A stretch of 64,000 nt of DNA. Origin: Endozoicomonas sp. ISHI1. Its GTDB lineage: Bacteria > Pseudomonadota > Gammaproteobacteria > Pseudomonadales > Endozoicomonadaceae. Positions within the stretch are counted from its first letter, which is position 1, and each line of letters begins with the position of its first letter. The stretch is from assembly GCF_024606225.1 (NCBI RefSeq), contig NZ_JAGRPU010000028.1:1-64000 (forward strand). Direction: 5' to 3'. Position numbers and translations under genes: made by a program. The notes under the pieces were generated by a model. That model worked only from the letters and a program-made list of their open reading frames with translations. It had not been told where the DNA came from and did not search any database. Shown piece by piece: positions 1 through 10,183 of this stretch.

Positions 1-10
1 TTAGTCATGC

Positions 11-434
11 TTACATTTTACAATGAAAGCTGTAAATACAACAAGTATTTTGCATAGGCAGTCTTTCAGACTGCGAGCTATCCATCCCCGAACTAGAAGT
101 ACGGGGCTTTCCGCTCAATTTGGTAATAATCGATTGATAGTTATATTCTTTGTCCAATTCTAAAGGAGTCCAGCCGTCATAACCTCTTAAATCTGTTCCC
201 GCCACTGCTGAGATCAATTTCGCAGCCGCTTTTAGGGTTGGAAGTGCCGTAGGTAGATTTATCTTCGAATGGAAACTTACAAAAATGAAATAGCGGCATT
301 TCTGACAGGTAACTACCAGAAATCGCTCCAGCGTCACTTTCCCGCTTACATGGAGAGGTTATGCAATTCCAAGACAATATTGATCCTGTTAATGTCCCTG
401 TAAATAAAAAGTGCGACATAAAAGCCGCACTCAC
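11..434 (-). pseudogene. degraded ankyrin-repeat-like coding remnant
   Basis: Two overlapping minus-strand frames (337 to 11, and 434 to 177) each hold part of what looks like one broken gene. The first contains a stretch that fits an ankyrin repeat: a Gly-Trp-Thr-Pro-Leu motif followed by a Tyr and then Ile-Ile-x-x-Leu at the usual spacing. Neither frame has a convincing ribosome binding site, and the frame must switch near 240-300 to keep the similarity. The end at position 11 is close to the window edge, so the full locus cannot be judged. The ankyrin assignment rests on one repeat only and is weak. Confidence 0.3.
58..106. repeat. two adjacent perfect hairpins
   Basis: GCAGTC at 58-63 pairs with GACTGC at 69-74 (5-nt loop). 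CCCCG at 86-90 pairs with CGGGG at 102-106 (11-nt loop). On the minus strand the second hairpin sits in a context (AAGCCCCG...CGGGGATGG) that resembles the hairpin near the right end of IS200/IS605-family elements. No TnpB or TnpA gene is visible, so this may be a leftover end or an unrelated structured RNA. Confidence 0.3.
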
Positions 435-489
435 TGTATCAAGCTTTGATCAGAATTTCTGCAACAAAGACAGTCCTGATTGCAACCTA

Positions 490-1380
490 GGGGGCGTTCT
501 TATCTAACCAGACGATCAATTTACTGATTTTGTCATGCTAACCAGATCATGATGGCTGCTATCTGAAGCATTCCCATATAATTTCGTGCCAAGCGTTCAT
601 AGCGAGTTGCAACTCGCCGAAAGTTCTTGAGCTTTTGGAATAGTCGCTCAATTAGATTTCGCTCCTTGTAAATTTCTTTGTCATATTTTCGCTGATCTAT
701 CCGATTTCGCTTCGGAGGAATCACTGCTTCAGCACCTGACTTCTTGACCTCGAGGAGGAATGCATTTGAGTCATATCCCTTGTCAGCAAGAACGAAGTCC
801 GCTGAAAATCCCTCTATCAGGGCATTTGCCTGTCCGTACTCTGATGCTTGTCCAGCTGTGAGAATGAAGCGAACAGGATTACCAAGTGCATCCGTCGCAG
901 CGTGGATCTTGGTTGTTAAACCTCCCCTTGATTTTCCAACTGCTTCGGCAATGTTATCCGTTTTTTTGGAGCACCGTGTTGATGAACACGGGTGATTGAT
1001 CCGTCAACCAGAAGGTATTCCATATCACAATCCTGACTCAGTTCTTCAGAGACTTGACTCCATATTCCTTTCGAGCTCCAGCGACTAAATCGGTTGTATA
1101 TATTGTGCCAGTCACCGAACTCTTCAGGCATGTCCCTCCAAGGCGCTCCGGTACGAGCAAGCCAGAGAATCGACTCAATGAATAACCTGTTGTCAGCTGT
1201 TGGTCCGGGGTCAGAGACTTTACCCGGCAGCATGTCTTTGATCCGATCCCATTGTTGATCTTTGAGTACTGTGCGAGTCATAGCAAACCTAAATGCCATA
1301 CTCTAGATCACTTTTAGGTGTCTTTCCGGTCAGGTTACTGATGTTTTTATCTGTTCGTTCGGTTGGATAAGAACGCCCCC
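490..1380 (-). mobile_element. complete IS5-family insertion sequence (IS427-like group)
   Basis: An 891-bp element bounded by inverted repeats of about 20 bp with one mismatch (490-509 and 1361-1380, both starting GGGGGCGTTCTTATC). The flanking dinucleotide TA occurs at 488-489 and 1381-1382, giving a 2-bp target duplication in an original CTAG. It carries a two-frame DDE transposase. The element ends exactly at the glyS stop codon. Removing it in silico leaves TAG, so the insertion does not change GlyS. Short TA duplications and two-frame transposases are known for the IS427 group of the IS5 family. Confidence 0.9.
533..1299 (-). CDS. IS5-family transposase, two frames joined by a -1 frameshift
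   Basis: The first frame (1299 to 916, 127 residues) is the DUF4096-type N-terminal part found in IS427-group transposases (Asp-Arg-Ile...Leu-Trp-x-x-Arg-Thr-Gly-Ala-Pro-Trp-Arg) and includes the first catalytic Asp in a Val-Asp-Gly-Ser motif. The second frame stays open from about 960 down to 533. It carries the Ala-Asp-Lys-Gly-Tyr-Asp motif with the second catalytic Asp and the terminal Glu-Arg-x-x-x-x-x-Lys-x-x-Arg-Arg motif. The frames meet at a run of seven A (minus strand, about 959-965), where reading codons AAA AAA allows a -1 shift; this is the classical slippery A AAA AAA arrangement. All three acidic catalytic residues are present in the fused product, so the element may be active. 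Confidence 0.85.
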
Positions 1381-3479
1381 TAGAGTAATGAAATATCGGC
1401 AACGTGTAAGAACAGCCTGCGTAATTGTTTCAAAAGCGCATAGCGGTTCAAACGAACCTGCTCATCTTCAGCGTTGACTAATACTTCATCAAAGAAGCGG
1501 TCTACAGAGTCTTTCAGTGGTGCCAGACTTTCCATAGCGACTGAGTATTGTCTCTGTTCCAGAATCGGTGCAACCTTTTCTTTGCTGTCGGCCAGGGTTT
1601 TGGCCAGAGCCTTCTCCGCGGCTTCTGTCATCAGTCCGGGGTCAACGGCGTCAGGAATGACCAGATTTCCGGCTTTAGCCAGAATATTGGAAACACGCTT
1701 GTTGGCGGCAGATAGCGTTTCGGCTTCGGCCATTTGGCTAAAGCGATGCACTGCCTTAACGCGCTGATCAAAATCGAAGGGGCGAGAAGGTTTCAGGGCC
1801 TTAACAGACAGGAAGACTTCTACAGGAATCTGCTCATCCTGATACCAGGAGCGGAATCGCTCCAGCATGAAATCCAGAACAGTTTCTGTCAGCTGTTCAT
1901 TATTGGCTGCTGGCAGCACAACCCCTTGTGCCTGATAACCTTCGACAGACTGATTAATGAGATCACGAAGATCCAGATCCAGTTTCTTCTCAACAATAAT
2001 ACGCAGGACACCCAGGGTGGCTCTTCGCAGTGCAAACGGATCTTTATTACCTGAAGGTGGTTGATTGATGCCAAAGATGCCGGTAATAGTATCGATTTTG
2101 TCAGCAATCGCTACGGCACAACCTGTCAGATTGGAAGGCAGTTGATCACCTGCAAAGCGTGGCATGTACTGCTCATTCAAAGCGAGACATACCTCCTGTG
2201 CTTCGCCATCGTTTGCGCCGTAGTACTGACCCATGATGCCCTGTAATTCAGGGAATTCCAGAACCATTTCTGAAGTCAGGTCTGATTTACACAGTTCTCC
2301 GGCACGGACAGCCAACTGTTCTTGCCCAGTCTCCTGTCTGGCGATGAAACCAGCCAGTTTAGCAATACGTTCGCTTTTATCGAACAACGATCCCAGTTGT
2401 GCCTGGAAGACGATAGGTTTCAGGGTCTCCCTGCGAGCTTCAAGTGTGGTTTTTTTGTCCGTATCAAAGAAAAATTTGGCATCCGAGAGACGGGGTCTTA
2501 TTACCCGTTCATTACCGGATACTACTTGTTCGGGCTCTACGCTCTCGATATTAGAAATGGTTATAAAATGGGGAAGTAACTTTCCTTCCTGAGATGGATC
2601 TCTTGACACGACATGGAAATACTTCTGATGCTCCTTCATGGAAGAGATCAGGGCCTCTGCGGGGACTTCCAGAAATTCATCATCAAAACGACCGGACAGG
2701 GCAACGGGCCACTCATTCAATGCTGTCACTTCATCGAGCAGGTCTTCATCAATGACCGCTTCGCCACCCAGGCCGCTCGCCACTTCTGCCACCTGTTGCT
2801 TGATGAGATTGCGTCTTTCTTCGAAGAGAGCCATCACCTTACCCTGCTCTCTCAGAAGATTATGATAATCGGCAGGCTGGTTAACGGTCAGAGGCTGGTT
2901 AGCGTGAAATCGGTGGCCTCGAGTCTGGTTACCTGATTGAAGGCCCAGAATTTCGCAATCGACTACCTCTTCCCCCATCAGCATCACTAACCAGTGGACT
3001 GGGCGAACAAACTCAGTGCGCTGTGCTCCCCAACGCATACGCTTGGGAATAGGCAGTTCATTCAGAGACTGGCTGACCATGTCTGGCAGTAGTTGAGTGG
3101 TCTCGCAACCCTGTTGAACCGTACGGTAGACAAGCCAGGCGCCTTTATCGGTTGTCAGCGTTTCCAACTGATCGACTGAAACGCCGTTAGAACGGGCAAA
3201 ACCTTCGGCTGCTTTAGTGGCCTTGCCTTCTCTGTCGAAGGCGGCTTTTACCGCGGGGCCGCGGCGCTCAAGCTGCTGATCAGGTTGTGCAGTATCCAGA
3301 CCCTTGATCAGCAAAGCCAGACGACGAGGTGCGGCAAAGGCTTCAAAGCTGTCAAAAGACAGTTGAGCGTTCTTCAGGCGATCCAGGATGCCATGAGTGA
3401 ATGCATTGGAAAGGCTTTTCAGCGCTTTCGGGGGTAGTTCTTCTGTTCCCAGCTCGACCAGGAAATCTTTCTGGCTCAT
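1380..3479 (-). CDS. glyS: glycyl-tRNA synthetase beta subunit
   Basis: 699 residues, the usual length for the beta chain of the bacterial alpha2-beta2 glycyl-tRNA synthetase. The beta subunit binds tRNA-Gly and completes the cytoplasmic enzyme that charges it with glycine. The N-terminus (Val-Glu-Leu-Gly-Thr-Glu-Glu-Leu-Pro) and the central Asn-Lys-Asp-Pro-Phe-Ala-Leu-Arg-Arg motif are typical. The C-terminal part is the DALR-like anticodon-binding region. The start overlaps the glyQ stop as TAATG, so the two subunits are translationally coupled. The TAG stop (1382-1380) is made of the TA target duplication plus the last base of the adjacent insertion sequence. Confidence 0.97.
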   Translation of the reverse strand: MSQKDFLVELGTEELPPKALKSLSNAFTHGILDRLKNAQLSFDSFEAFAAPRRLALLIKGLDTAQPDQQLERRGPAVKAAFDREGKATKAAEGFARSNGVSVDQLETLTTDKGAWLVYRTVQQGCETTQLLPDMVSQSLNELPIPKRMRWGAQRTEFVRPVHWLVMLMGEEVVDCEILGLQSGNQTRGHRFHANQPLTVNQPADYHNLLREQGKVMALFEERRNLIKQQVAEVASGLGGEAVIDEDLLDEVTALNEWPVALSGRFDDEFLEVPAEALISSMKEHQKYFHVVSRDPSQEGKLLPHFITISNIESVEPEQVVSGNERVIRPRLSDAKFFFDTDKKTTLEARRETLKPIVFQAQLGSLFDKSERIAKLAGFIARQETGQEQLAVRAGELCKSDLTSEMVLEFPELQGIMGQYYGANDGEAQEVCLALNEQYMPRFAGDQLPSNLTGCAVAIADKIDTITGIFGINQPPSGNKDPFALRRATLGVLRIIVEKKLDLDLRDLINQSVEGYQAQGVVLPAANNEQLTETVLDFMLERFRSWYQDEQIPVEVFLSVKALKPSRPFDFDQRVKAVHRFSQMAEAETLSAANKRVSNILAKAGNLVIPDAVDPGLMTEAAEKALAKTLADSKEKVAPILEQRQYSVAMESLAPLKDSVDRFFDEVLVNAEDEQVRLNRYALLKQLRRLFLHVADISLL

Positions 3480-4444
3480 TACTTCTTCTCCTGTGTCTTG
3501 CTGTCTTCCAGACTGGCCAGAACTTCTGTACGGATATCGTCACTGGCCAGTGGGAAGCCGAGATGAAGGCGAGTATCAAAGTAGGCTTTGGCTACGGCTC
3601 TGGCCAGGGTTCTGACTCGCAGAATAAAGCGCTGACGCTCTGTCACCGAGATGGCGTGACGGGCGTCCAGTAGGTTGAAGGTATGAGAAGCTTTCAGGAC
3701 ATACTCATAAGCAGGCAGAGGCAGGCCCGCTTCAACCAGACGCCTGGATTCGGCTTCATAAAAATCGAATTGATGGAACAGTTCCTGAGTGTCAGCGTGT
3801 TCAAAGTTGAAAGTAGACATCTCTACTTCCTGCTGGTGGAAAACATCGCCGTATGACACTGTGCCCTGTGGACCTTCAGTCCAAATCAGGTCGTATACGT
3901 TGTCAACACCCTGAATATACATGGCCAGACGCTCAAGGCCGTATGTGATTTCGCCAGTGACCGGATAGCACTCAATACCACCTACCTGTTGGAAGTAGGT
4001 GAATTGAGTGACTTCCATGCCATTCATCCAGACTTCCCAGCCCAGACCCCAGGCACCCAGTGTTGGGGATTCCCAGTTGTCTTCTACAAAGCGAAGGTCA
4101 TGCACCAGTGGGTCGATGCCCAGCTCCCTGAGGGAATCCAGGTAAAGTTCCTGAATGTTATCCGGAGAGGGTTTCATCACCACTTGGAACTGATAGTAGT
4201 GCTGTAGGCGGTTTGGGTTTTCACCATAGCGTCCATCGGTTGGACGGCGGCTGGGCTGCACGTAGGCAGAGTTCCAGTTTTCAGGACCTATTGCGCGAAG
4301 GAAGGTCGCTGGATGGAAGGTGCCTGCGCCCACTTCCATGTCCAGTGGCTGCATAATGACACAGCCCTGGCGAGCCCAGAACTGCTGAAGGGCCAAGATA
4401 AGGCCCTGGAATGTCTTGATATCAGGCGTGCTTTGAGAAGTCAC
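3479..4444 (-). CDS. glyQ: glycyl-tRNA synthetase alpha subunit
   Basis: 321 residues, slightly longer than the roughly 300-residue norm because of a charged C-terminal tail. The alpha subunit holds the class II catalytic core for glycine activation. The N-terminal segment (Phe-Gln-Gly-Leu-Ile-Leu-x-Leu-Gln-x-Phe-Trp...Gly-Cys) and the motif-2 region ([13 protein letters not shown]) are highly characteristic. It is the first gene of the glyQS pair and lies downstream of trkH on the same strand across a 357-bp gap, so it probably has its own promoter. A minus-strand TATAAT sits at 4642-4637, but no good -35 box was found. Confidence 0.97.
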   Translation of the reverse strand: MTSQSTPDIKTFQGLILALQQFWARQGCVIMQPLDMEVGAGTFHPATFLRAIGPENWNSAYVQPSRRPTDGRYGENPNRLQHYYQFQVVMKPSPDNIQELYLDSLRELGIDPLVHDLRFVEDNWESPTLGAWGLGWEVWMNGMEVTQFTYFQQVGGIECYPVTGEITYGLERLAMYIQGVDNVYDLIWTEGPQGTVSYGDVFHQQEVEMSTFNFEHADTQELFHQFDFYEAESRRLVEAGLPLPAYEYVLKASHTFNLLDARHAISVTERQRFILRVRTLARAVAKAYFDTRLHLGFPLASDDIRTEVLASLEDSKTQEKK

Positions 4445-4801
4445 AGTACTACCTCATGGAGGCTCAAAATTAGGCTTTATTCCTCTATCCCGGCTGCCAA
4501 TAGCCTCGACAATTCAGGGAGCTGACGCTTCTGGTTCAACCTCCATGACGACCCGGGTGCTTGCAATGCCACTGAAAGCCTGAGCGTGAAACGGCTCATT
4601 TGTGCATTAAGTGTCATTTTCTGGAAACAGCAGCGGATTATAACGTTTTGGTTCTGGAGCGGATACCGTTGTATCCCTCTGGAAATGTGGTCGTTGTGTA
4701 TAACAGAGCAACAATATCCTCAAAACTCTATGGGGCAGGATCATGGAGTTCTGATGAAGGTGTGGATAAGTTGTTGATAGCTGTGAATAACTTTTCTATT
4801 C
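4445..4801. other. glyQ-trkH intergenic region with a cluster of consensus DnaA boxes
   Basis: Three exact matches to the DnaA box consensus TTATNCACA (all as TGTGNATAA on the plus strand) lie within 96 bp: 4695-4703, 4761-4769 and 4782-4790. A one-mismatch site is at 4601-4609. About two such matches are expected by chance in the whole 64 kb, so the clustering is not random. The region has no coding frame with support. It could be a DnaA-responsive promoter region, a DnaA-titration site or part of a replication origin. It is not strikingly AT-rich and no dnaA, dnaN or mnmG gene is present in the window. Confidence 0.55.
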
Positions 4802-6250
4802 TCAGTATTTCCAGAATGTGGGTGTAAACAATACCAGCAGTGTGAAGATTTCCAGACGACCCAGCAGCATGGCAAAACAGAGAATCCATTTCGCTGTATC
4901 GGGAAGAGCGCTGTAATTTTCGGCGGCTTCACCCAGGGCGGGGCCCAGGTTGTTCATGCTGGACGCTACGGTAGAAAAAGCAGTGGTCAGGTCAACGCCC
5001 GTGGCCATTACGGCCAGAATCATGACAGCAAACAGAAATACATAGGTGGCAAAGAATCCCCAGACAGCCTCACCGACTCGACTATGAACGGCCTTGCCAC
5101 CCAGTTTGATGGTGTAAACAGCATTGGGATGAACCAAACGACGAAGTTCTCTTACCCCCTGTTTGAAGATCAGCAGCACACGAATCACCTTCATGCCACC
5201 TGCCGTTGAGCCGGCACATCCCCCGGCAAAACTGGTCATAAAGAGAAGAAGTGGCAGGAATGTTGGCCAGGCTGAGAAACCGCTGGTGGCATAACCGGTG
5301 GTCGTGGCAACAGAAACGACTTCGAAAATACCGTGATCCAGTGAGTTTGCCAGATCATAAGTGCCGGAGAAATAGAGACCTGCCACCGTAATTAATGAGA
5401 CCACCAGAAGGATCAGCAAATAAGTGCGAACCTCGGGGTCTCTCCAGTAGTGATAGGTGGATTTATTACGCCAGGCGAAAAAGTGAAGCGCAAAGTTAAT
5501 ACCGGCTACCAGCATAAAGAAGGTGGCAGTGGCATTAATCAGTGGTGATTCAAAATAGCCAATGCTGGCATCGTGGGTTGAGAAACCACCAATGGCTACG
5601 GTGGAAAAGCTGTGGCTGACGGCATCAAAAAGATTCATACCTGCCAGCCAGTAACCCAGCGCACATATTGCTGTCAGTGTCAGGTAGAGCAGCCATAGTG
5701 CTTTCGCTGTTTCCTTGATTCGGGGTGTCAGCTTGTTGTCCTTTATGGGGCCCGGTGTTTCTGTCCGATAAAGTTGCATACCTCCGACCCCCAGCATAGG
5801 CATGATAGCCACTGCCAGAACAATGATACCCATGCCCCCCAGCCACTGAAGTTGCTGACGGTAAAAGAGGATTGATTTAGGCAGATGATCAATGCCCGTC
5901 AGTATCGTAGCGCCAGTGGTGGTGAGGCCCGACATGGACTCGAATACAGCGTCCGTCACACTGAGGCCCGGGTCTTCCATCAGTAAGAGTGGCAGGGAAC
6001 CCATGCCTCCCAAAACGACCCAGAAAAGGACGGTGATGATAAAGCCTTCGCGGGGGCGTAAATCTGATTTGATTTTTCTGAAAGGAAACCAGAGTAACAA
6101 ACCGATGAGAAACGTCAGGAAAAAAGTATATAAAAACAGTGAAATTTCAGTTTCCCCATAAATCATCGCCACCGCCAGAGGAGGAAGGCTGGAGAAGCTG
6201 AATAGCATCAAAAGAATGCCCAAGACAGGCAAAACGACAGAAAACTGCAT
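4802..6250 (-). CDS. trkH: Trk potassium uptake protein, membrane subunit
   Basis: 482 residues, the same length as E. coli TrkH. It is the ion-conducting subunit of the Trk K+ uptake system in the inner membrane, working with the NAD-binding regulator TrkA. The sequence shows many hydrophobic spans and the repeated pore-loop signatures, for example Ser-Gly-Leu-Thr-Thr-Thr-Gly-Ala-Thr in the first and Ala-Thr-Thr-Thr-Gly-Tyr later, plus Gly-Gly-Met-Lys-Val-Ile-Arg near the last third. The gene follows trkA with an 86-bp gap on the same strand, so co-transcription is likely. The start at 6250 gives a hydrophobic N-terminus that fits the first pore repeat. Confidence 0.95.
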   Translation of the reverse strand: MQFSVVLPVLGILLMLFSFSSLPPLAVAMIYGETEISLFLYTFFLTFLIGLLLWFPFRKIKSDLRPREGFIITVLFWVVLGGMGSLPLLLMEDPGLSVTDAVFESMSGLTTTGATILTGIDHLPKSILFYRQQLQWLGGMGIIVLAVAIMPMLGVGGMQLYRTETPGPIKDNKLTPRIKETAKALWLLYLTLTAICALGYWLAGMNLFDAVSHSFSTVAIGGFSTHDASIGYFESPLINATATFFMLVAGINFALHFFAWRNKSTYHYWRDPEVRTYLLILLVVSLITVAGLYFSGTYDLANSLDHGIFEVVSVATTTGYATSGFSAWPTFLPLLLFMTSFAGGCAGSTAGGMKVIRVLLIFKQGVRELRRLVHPNAVYTIKLGGKAVHSRVGEAVWGFFATYVFLFAVMILAVMATGVDLTTAFSTVASSMNNLGPALGEAAENYSALPDTAKWILCFAMLLGRLEIFTLLVLFTPTFWKY

Positions 6251-6336
6251 AAGACCCTGTTTTTCTGGTTATACAGACAGCGGCCATGCTGTCTGATTCA
6301 ATGATTAAGTGCGCAAGACCAGCACGACTGCATCGT

Positions 6337-7710
6337 TTAAAAAAAGCCCAGTCCAACCTGAAAGAGCTGTTCTACTTCGTGAATACGTTTTTTGTTGGTC
6401 AGAAACAGAATGATATGATCTCCTGACTCTATACGGGTAGTGTCGTGTGCAATTAACACTTCATCGTTTCTGACTATGGCCCCAATGGTTGTTCCGGGAG
6501 GTAGCTCGACCTGCTGAACCGTTTTACCGACGACTCTGGATGAATGTTCGTCGCCGTGAGCAATGGCTTCAATGGCTTCTGCTGCGCCTCGACGGAGAGA
6601 GTGAACGTTAACAACGTCCCCTCTTCGTACGTGTTTCAGAAGACTCCCGATAGTGGCCTGCTGCGGGGAAATCGCAATATCTATTTCACCTCCCTGAACC
6701 AGATCAACGTAGGCAGGATTATTAATCAGAGCCATTACTTTACGGGCACCAAGACGTTTGGCCAGCATAGCGGCCATGACGTTAGCTTCATCATCGTTGG
6801 TCAGGGCACAAAAGACATCTGTCTCTTCAATGTTTTCAGAAATCAGCAGTTCTTTATCGGAGGCATTGCCGTTGAAAACCATGGCTTTGATCAGGGTCTC
6901 GGACAGGAACTGACAGCGCTCCATATTCTGTTCAATGATTTTCACCTTGAAATCATTTTCAGCCGATTGGGCGAGGCGCAGACCAATGTTACCACCGCCG
7001 GCAATAATGATGCGTTTGTAATCATCATCGAGCCTCTGAAGTTCACTCATGACAGCCCGGATATGACAGCGGTCAGCGATGAAGAAGACCTCATCATCGG
7101 CCTCAATCACCGTTGTACCTTTGGGCATGATGGCCTTGCCGCGGCGGAAAATCGCAGCCACCCGGGTGTCAACGCTGGGCATATGTTCACGCAGGTAGCG
7201 TAATTCCTGGCCAACCAATGGACCGCCATAATAGGCTTTCATAGCCACCAGTTGGGCGCGGCCATTGGCAAAGTCCAGAACCTGAAGTGCTCCGGGACGT
7301 TCAAGAAGGCGTCGAATGTAGTTGGTGACGACTTGCTCCGGGCTGATCAATACATCGATGGGCAGAGCATCATCGCCAAACAGGTTTTCCTTGTTCAGGT
7401 ACGCCGCCTGACGAATACGGGCAATCTTGGAAGGTGTGTGAAACAGGGTGTAGGCGATCTGGCAGGCCACCATGTTCACTTCATCGCTGTTAGTTACCGC
7501 TACCAGCATGTCAGCATCATCAGCACCGGCCTGTTTGAGTACAGAGGGGAATGAGGCCATACCCTGGATGGTCCGGATATCAATACGATCCTGTAGCTCC
7601 CTGAGAAGCTCGCCGTTGGCATCCACTACCGTGATGTCGTTCTCTTCATTGGCCAGGTTTTCTGCCAGAGTTCCACCTACTTGTCCGGCACCGAGAATGA
7701 TGATTTTCAT
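6337..7710 (-). CDS. trkA: Trk system potassium uptake regulator TrkA
   Basis: 457 residues (E. coli TrkA is 458). It is the peripheral cytoplasmic regulator that binds NAD(H) and ATP and gates TrkH. Two RCK modules are visible, each starting with a Rossmann motif: Gly-Ala-Gly-Gln-Val-Gly-Gly near residue 7, and Gly-Gly-Gly-Asn-Ile-Gly near residue 240. Each is followed by a TrkA-C ligand-binding region. The start overlaps the rsmB stop as ATGA, giving translational coupling with the upstream rRNA methyltransferase gene, an arrangement conserved in pseudomonads. Confidence 0.96.
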   Translation of the reverse strand: MKIIILGAGQVGGTLAENLANEENDITVVDANGELLRELQDRIDIRTIQGMASFPSVLKQAGADDADMLVAVTNSDEVNMVACQIAYTLFHTPSKIARIRQAAYLNKENLFGDDALPIDVLISPEQVVTNYIRRLLERPGALQVLDFANGRAQLVAMKAYYGGPLVGQELRYLREHMPSVDTRVAAIFRRGKAIMPKGTTVIEADDEVFFIADRCHIRAVMSELQRLDDDYKRIIIAGGGNIGLRLAQSAENDFKVKIIEQNMERCQFLSETLIKAMVFNGNASDKELLISENIEETDVFCALTNDDEANVMAAMLAKRLGARKVMALINNPAYVDLVQGGEIDIAISPQQATIGSLLKHVRRGDVVNVHSLRRGAAEAIEAIAHGDEHSSRVVGKTVQQVELPPGTTIGAIVRNDEVLIAHDTTRIESGDHIILFLTNKKRIHEVEQLFQVGLGFF

Positions 7711-9101
7711 AGACTTTCCTGATGGCTTTTTATTATCAGAGAGCTTTCAATAGGCTGAGAGCTCTCACCAGGCTGAGGGCTCTCAATGGTCACGTCAGAA
7801 TCACCGCGTACTTTTTTCAGCAGACTATAGAAAAAGCCGTCTCCTGAACCAGGCAGAATTTGTCGCCCAAAGCCGGTATCCAGTCCCCATTCTCCGGGAA
7901 GGGGTTGCAGTGCTGCGTCTACTTGTCGTTCGAGGAAAACGGCAATTTGTTTGCTGTTTTCAGCCGGCATTATGGAACAAGTCGCGTAGAGCAGTGTGCC
8001 ACCGGGCTTTAGCAATGACCATAGGGTATTAAGGATTTTGCCTTGTAGCTCGGCCAATGCATCAATATCCTCGGGTTTGCGAAGCAGTTTAATATCCGGG
8101 TGGCGGCGGATTACGCCGGTAGCTGAGCAGGGAGCGTCCAGCAGAATATGATCGTAACTCTGTCCGTTCCACCATTGATCAGGCTGAGTACTGTCACCGG
8201 TCAGGAGTTGGGCTTTCAGGCCAATGCGATCCAGATTTTCCTGAACACGAGTCAGTCGCTTCTCATCTATGTCCAGGGCATCCAGTTCAATACCCGGAAA
8301 CATTTCCAGCAATTGGCAGGTTTTTCCTCCCGGGGCGCAGCAGGCATCGAGAACCTTGTCGCCTTCTTTGATGGGCAACAGGTTTCCGGAAAGCTGGGCG
8401 GATTCATCCTGAACACTGACCACACCTTCAGAAAAGCCGGGCAGATGTTCTACCGGGAGAGCCCGTGTGAGGGTGATTGCCTGGGGAGACACCAGAGAAG
8501 ATGAAGCCTGGATACAGTTATCCAGCAATTTTTTCAGGTAACGATCACGCTTTAAATGCTGCTCATTAACCCGCAGGGTCATGGGAGGAGACTGATTGTT
8601 GGCCCGGGCTATAGCCTGCCAATGATCAGGCCATGCTTTACGGATCTTGCCGATCAGCCACTGTGGGTGAGCGGTGAGACAAATATCGTTGGAATCGGAC
8701 AGTGCATTGAGCGCATCTTCCTGACGCTGTGCAGAACGCAGAACGCCATTCACAAGACCCCTGGCCCAGGCTTTACCCATCATACGGGTGACCTGGACCG
8801 TTTCTCCGATAGCGGCGTGTGCTGGAATGCGCGTATAGAAAAGTTGGTAGAGTCCCACCAGAATCAGGCTGTGAATGGTCTGCTCTTTTGATTTCAGCGG
8901 TTTGTCCATAAGGGCACTGAGCCAGTTATCCAGACGAAAATAGTAACGCAGCGTGCCGTAGCTCAGCTCTGCCAGAAGGGGTTGATCTTTCTGGCGCAGA
9001 CCCTCCTGATATTCAGGTAGAACCTGACTCAGGGATTCACCGGAAGCAACACGGCTAATCACTTTGGCTGCTGCCAGTCGAACGGAAGATTGTTTGGCCA
9101 T
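7707..9101 (-). CDS. rsmB: 16S rRNA (cytosine-967-C5)-methyltransferase
   Basis: 464 residues, somewhat longer than the usual 430 because of a low-complexity C-terminal tail rich in Ser, Pro and Glu repeats (about the last 30 residues). The N-terminal third is a NusB-like RNA-binding domain. The C-terminal part is the SAM-dependent methyltransferase fold with [10 protein letters not shown] (SAM loop). The two catalytic cysteine motifs of the NSUN family are Asp-Ala-Pro-Cys-Ser and Tyr-Ala-Thr-Cys-Ser. Start and stop overlap the neighbours fmt (TAATG) and trkA (ATGA), placing it inside the def-fmt-rsmB-trkA transcription unit. Confidence 0.96.
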   Translation of the reverse strand: MAKQSSVRLAAAKVISRVASGESLSQVLPEYQEGLRQKDQPLLAELSYGTLRYYFRLDNWLSALMDKPLKSKEQTIHSLILVGLYQLFYTRIPAHAAIGETVQVTRMMGKAWARGLVNGVLRSAQRQEDALNALSDSNDICLTAHPQWLIGKIRKAWPDHWQAIARANNQSPPMTLRVNEQHLKRDRYLKKLLDNCIQASSSLVSPQAITLTRALPVEHLPGFSEGVVSVQDESAQLSGNLLPIKEGDKVLDACCAPGGKTCQLLEMFPGIELDALDIDEKRLTRVQENLDRIGLKAQLLTGDSTQPDQWWNGQSYDHILLDAPCSATGVIRRHPDIKLLRKPEDIDALAELQGKILNTLWSLLKPGGTLLYATCSIMPAENSKQIAVFLERQVDAALQPLPGEWGLDTGFGRQILPGSGDGFFYSLLKKVRGDSDVTIESPQPGESSQPIESSLIIKSHQESL

Positions 9102-10066
9102 TAGTTGAATTTTGTCCCGGGTATAAACATATCCCTGCGGCTGTTGAGCAGGTCCTGAACGGGCATGGCACGACTGCCAGATAACTGTACATTAGTCAGA
9201 CGGAGTATGCCTTTTGCACAGGCAATATCCAGACCTGATTTGTCAGCCTTAATCAGAGTGCCGGGTGTTTCAGCGTGGTTTTCTTCAACCCGTTCTGCCT
9301 CCCAGACCCGAATGGCGATCCCTTCCAACTCGGTTGTCGCTACTGGCCAAGGGTTAAATGCCCGTATCAGGCAGTCAAGATTAGCTGCTGTTTTGTGCCA
9401 ATCAATGCGGGCTTCTTCCTTAGTCATTTTGTGGGCGTAACTGGTATAACGGTCATCCTGCTTTTCCGCAGTAATAGTGCCTTCAGCGATAGCATTAATG
9501 GCTTCGATCAGGGCCGGCTGGCCTACTTCGATCAGGCGGTCATGCAAATTGGAAGATGTGTCTGTTTTGTGAATCGGGCAGTGGGCTTTAATCAGCATAT
9601 CGCCAGTATCCAGGCCTTCATCCATCTGCATAATGGTGACTCCGGACTCTTCGTCTCCGGCCGCAATGGCCCTCTGGATAGGGGCTGCACCGCGCCAGCG
9701 CGGCAGAATCGATCCATGCACATTGATGCAGCCAAAGGTTGGAATATCCAGAACACTCTTCGGAAGTATGAGACCATAGGCTACTACAATCATCAGATCT
9801 GGCTTGAGTGCGGCGAGCTGTTCACGGGCAGCTTCATCTTTTTTCAGAGACAGTGGCTGGAACACTGGGATATTATGTTGCAGCGCCAGCGCTTTCACCG
9901 GGCTGGGCTTCAGTTTTCTGCCCCGTCCCGCCGGTCTGTCTGGCTGGGTGTATACGGCAATGACTTCATGCTGACTGTCTATGACCGCTTGACTGTCCAG
10001 AACCGCTTGAAGGTGGGCGCTGGCAAAATCCGGAGTACCGGCAAAGACAATACGAAGGCTTTTCAT
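9101..10066 (-). CDS. fmt: methionyl-tRNA formyltransferase
   Basis: 321 residues. It transfers a formyl group from 10-formyltetrahydrofolate to initiator Met-tRNA in the cytoplasm. The signature loop [16 protein letters not shown] holds the catalytic His. It is followed by the conserved Asp of [10 protein letters not shown]. The C-terminal OB-fold tRNA-binding domain covers roughly residues 210-321. A small duplication ([11 protein letters not shown]) appears near residue 25. The gene lies 117 bp downstream of def. Confidence 0.97.
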   Translation of the reverse strand: MKSLRIVFAGTPDFASAHLQAVLDSQAVIDSQHEVIAVYTQPDRPAGRGRKLKPSPVKALALQHNIPVFQPLSLKKDEAAREQLAALKPDLMIVVAYGLILPKSVLDIPTFGCINVHGSILPRWRGAAPIQRAIAAGDEESGVTIMQMDEGLDTGDMLIKAHCPIHKTDTSSNLHDRLIEVGQPALIEAINAIAEGTITAEKQDDRYTSYAHKMTKEEARIDWHKTAANLDCLIRAFNPWPVATTELEGIAIRVWEAERVEENHAETPGTLIKADKSGLDIACAKGILRLTNVQLSGSRAMPVQDLLNSRRDMFIPGTKFN

Positions 10067-10183
10067 TGGGTTTTCTACAAGCTCGACAGAACGATAGGGT
10101 TGGCGGCGATGATAGATAAAGTAAGGGGCTGAGTAAAATCTGAGTCCCCCCGGAACTCATCTTCCGGGAGGTCTTCAGAAGCA

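Noticed and set aside
6544-7203. 219-codon open frame on the plus strand opposite trkA
   Set aside because: Antisense shadow of trkA without motif or ribosome binding site.
9275-10132. 285-codon open frame on the plus strand opposite fmt
   Set aside because: It is fully antisense to the well supported fmt gene, has no ribosome binding site and shows no protein motif.
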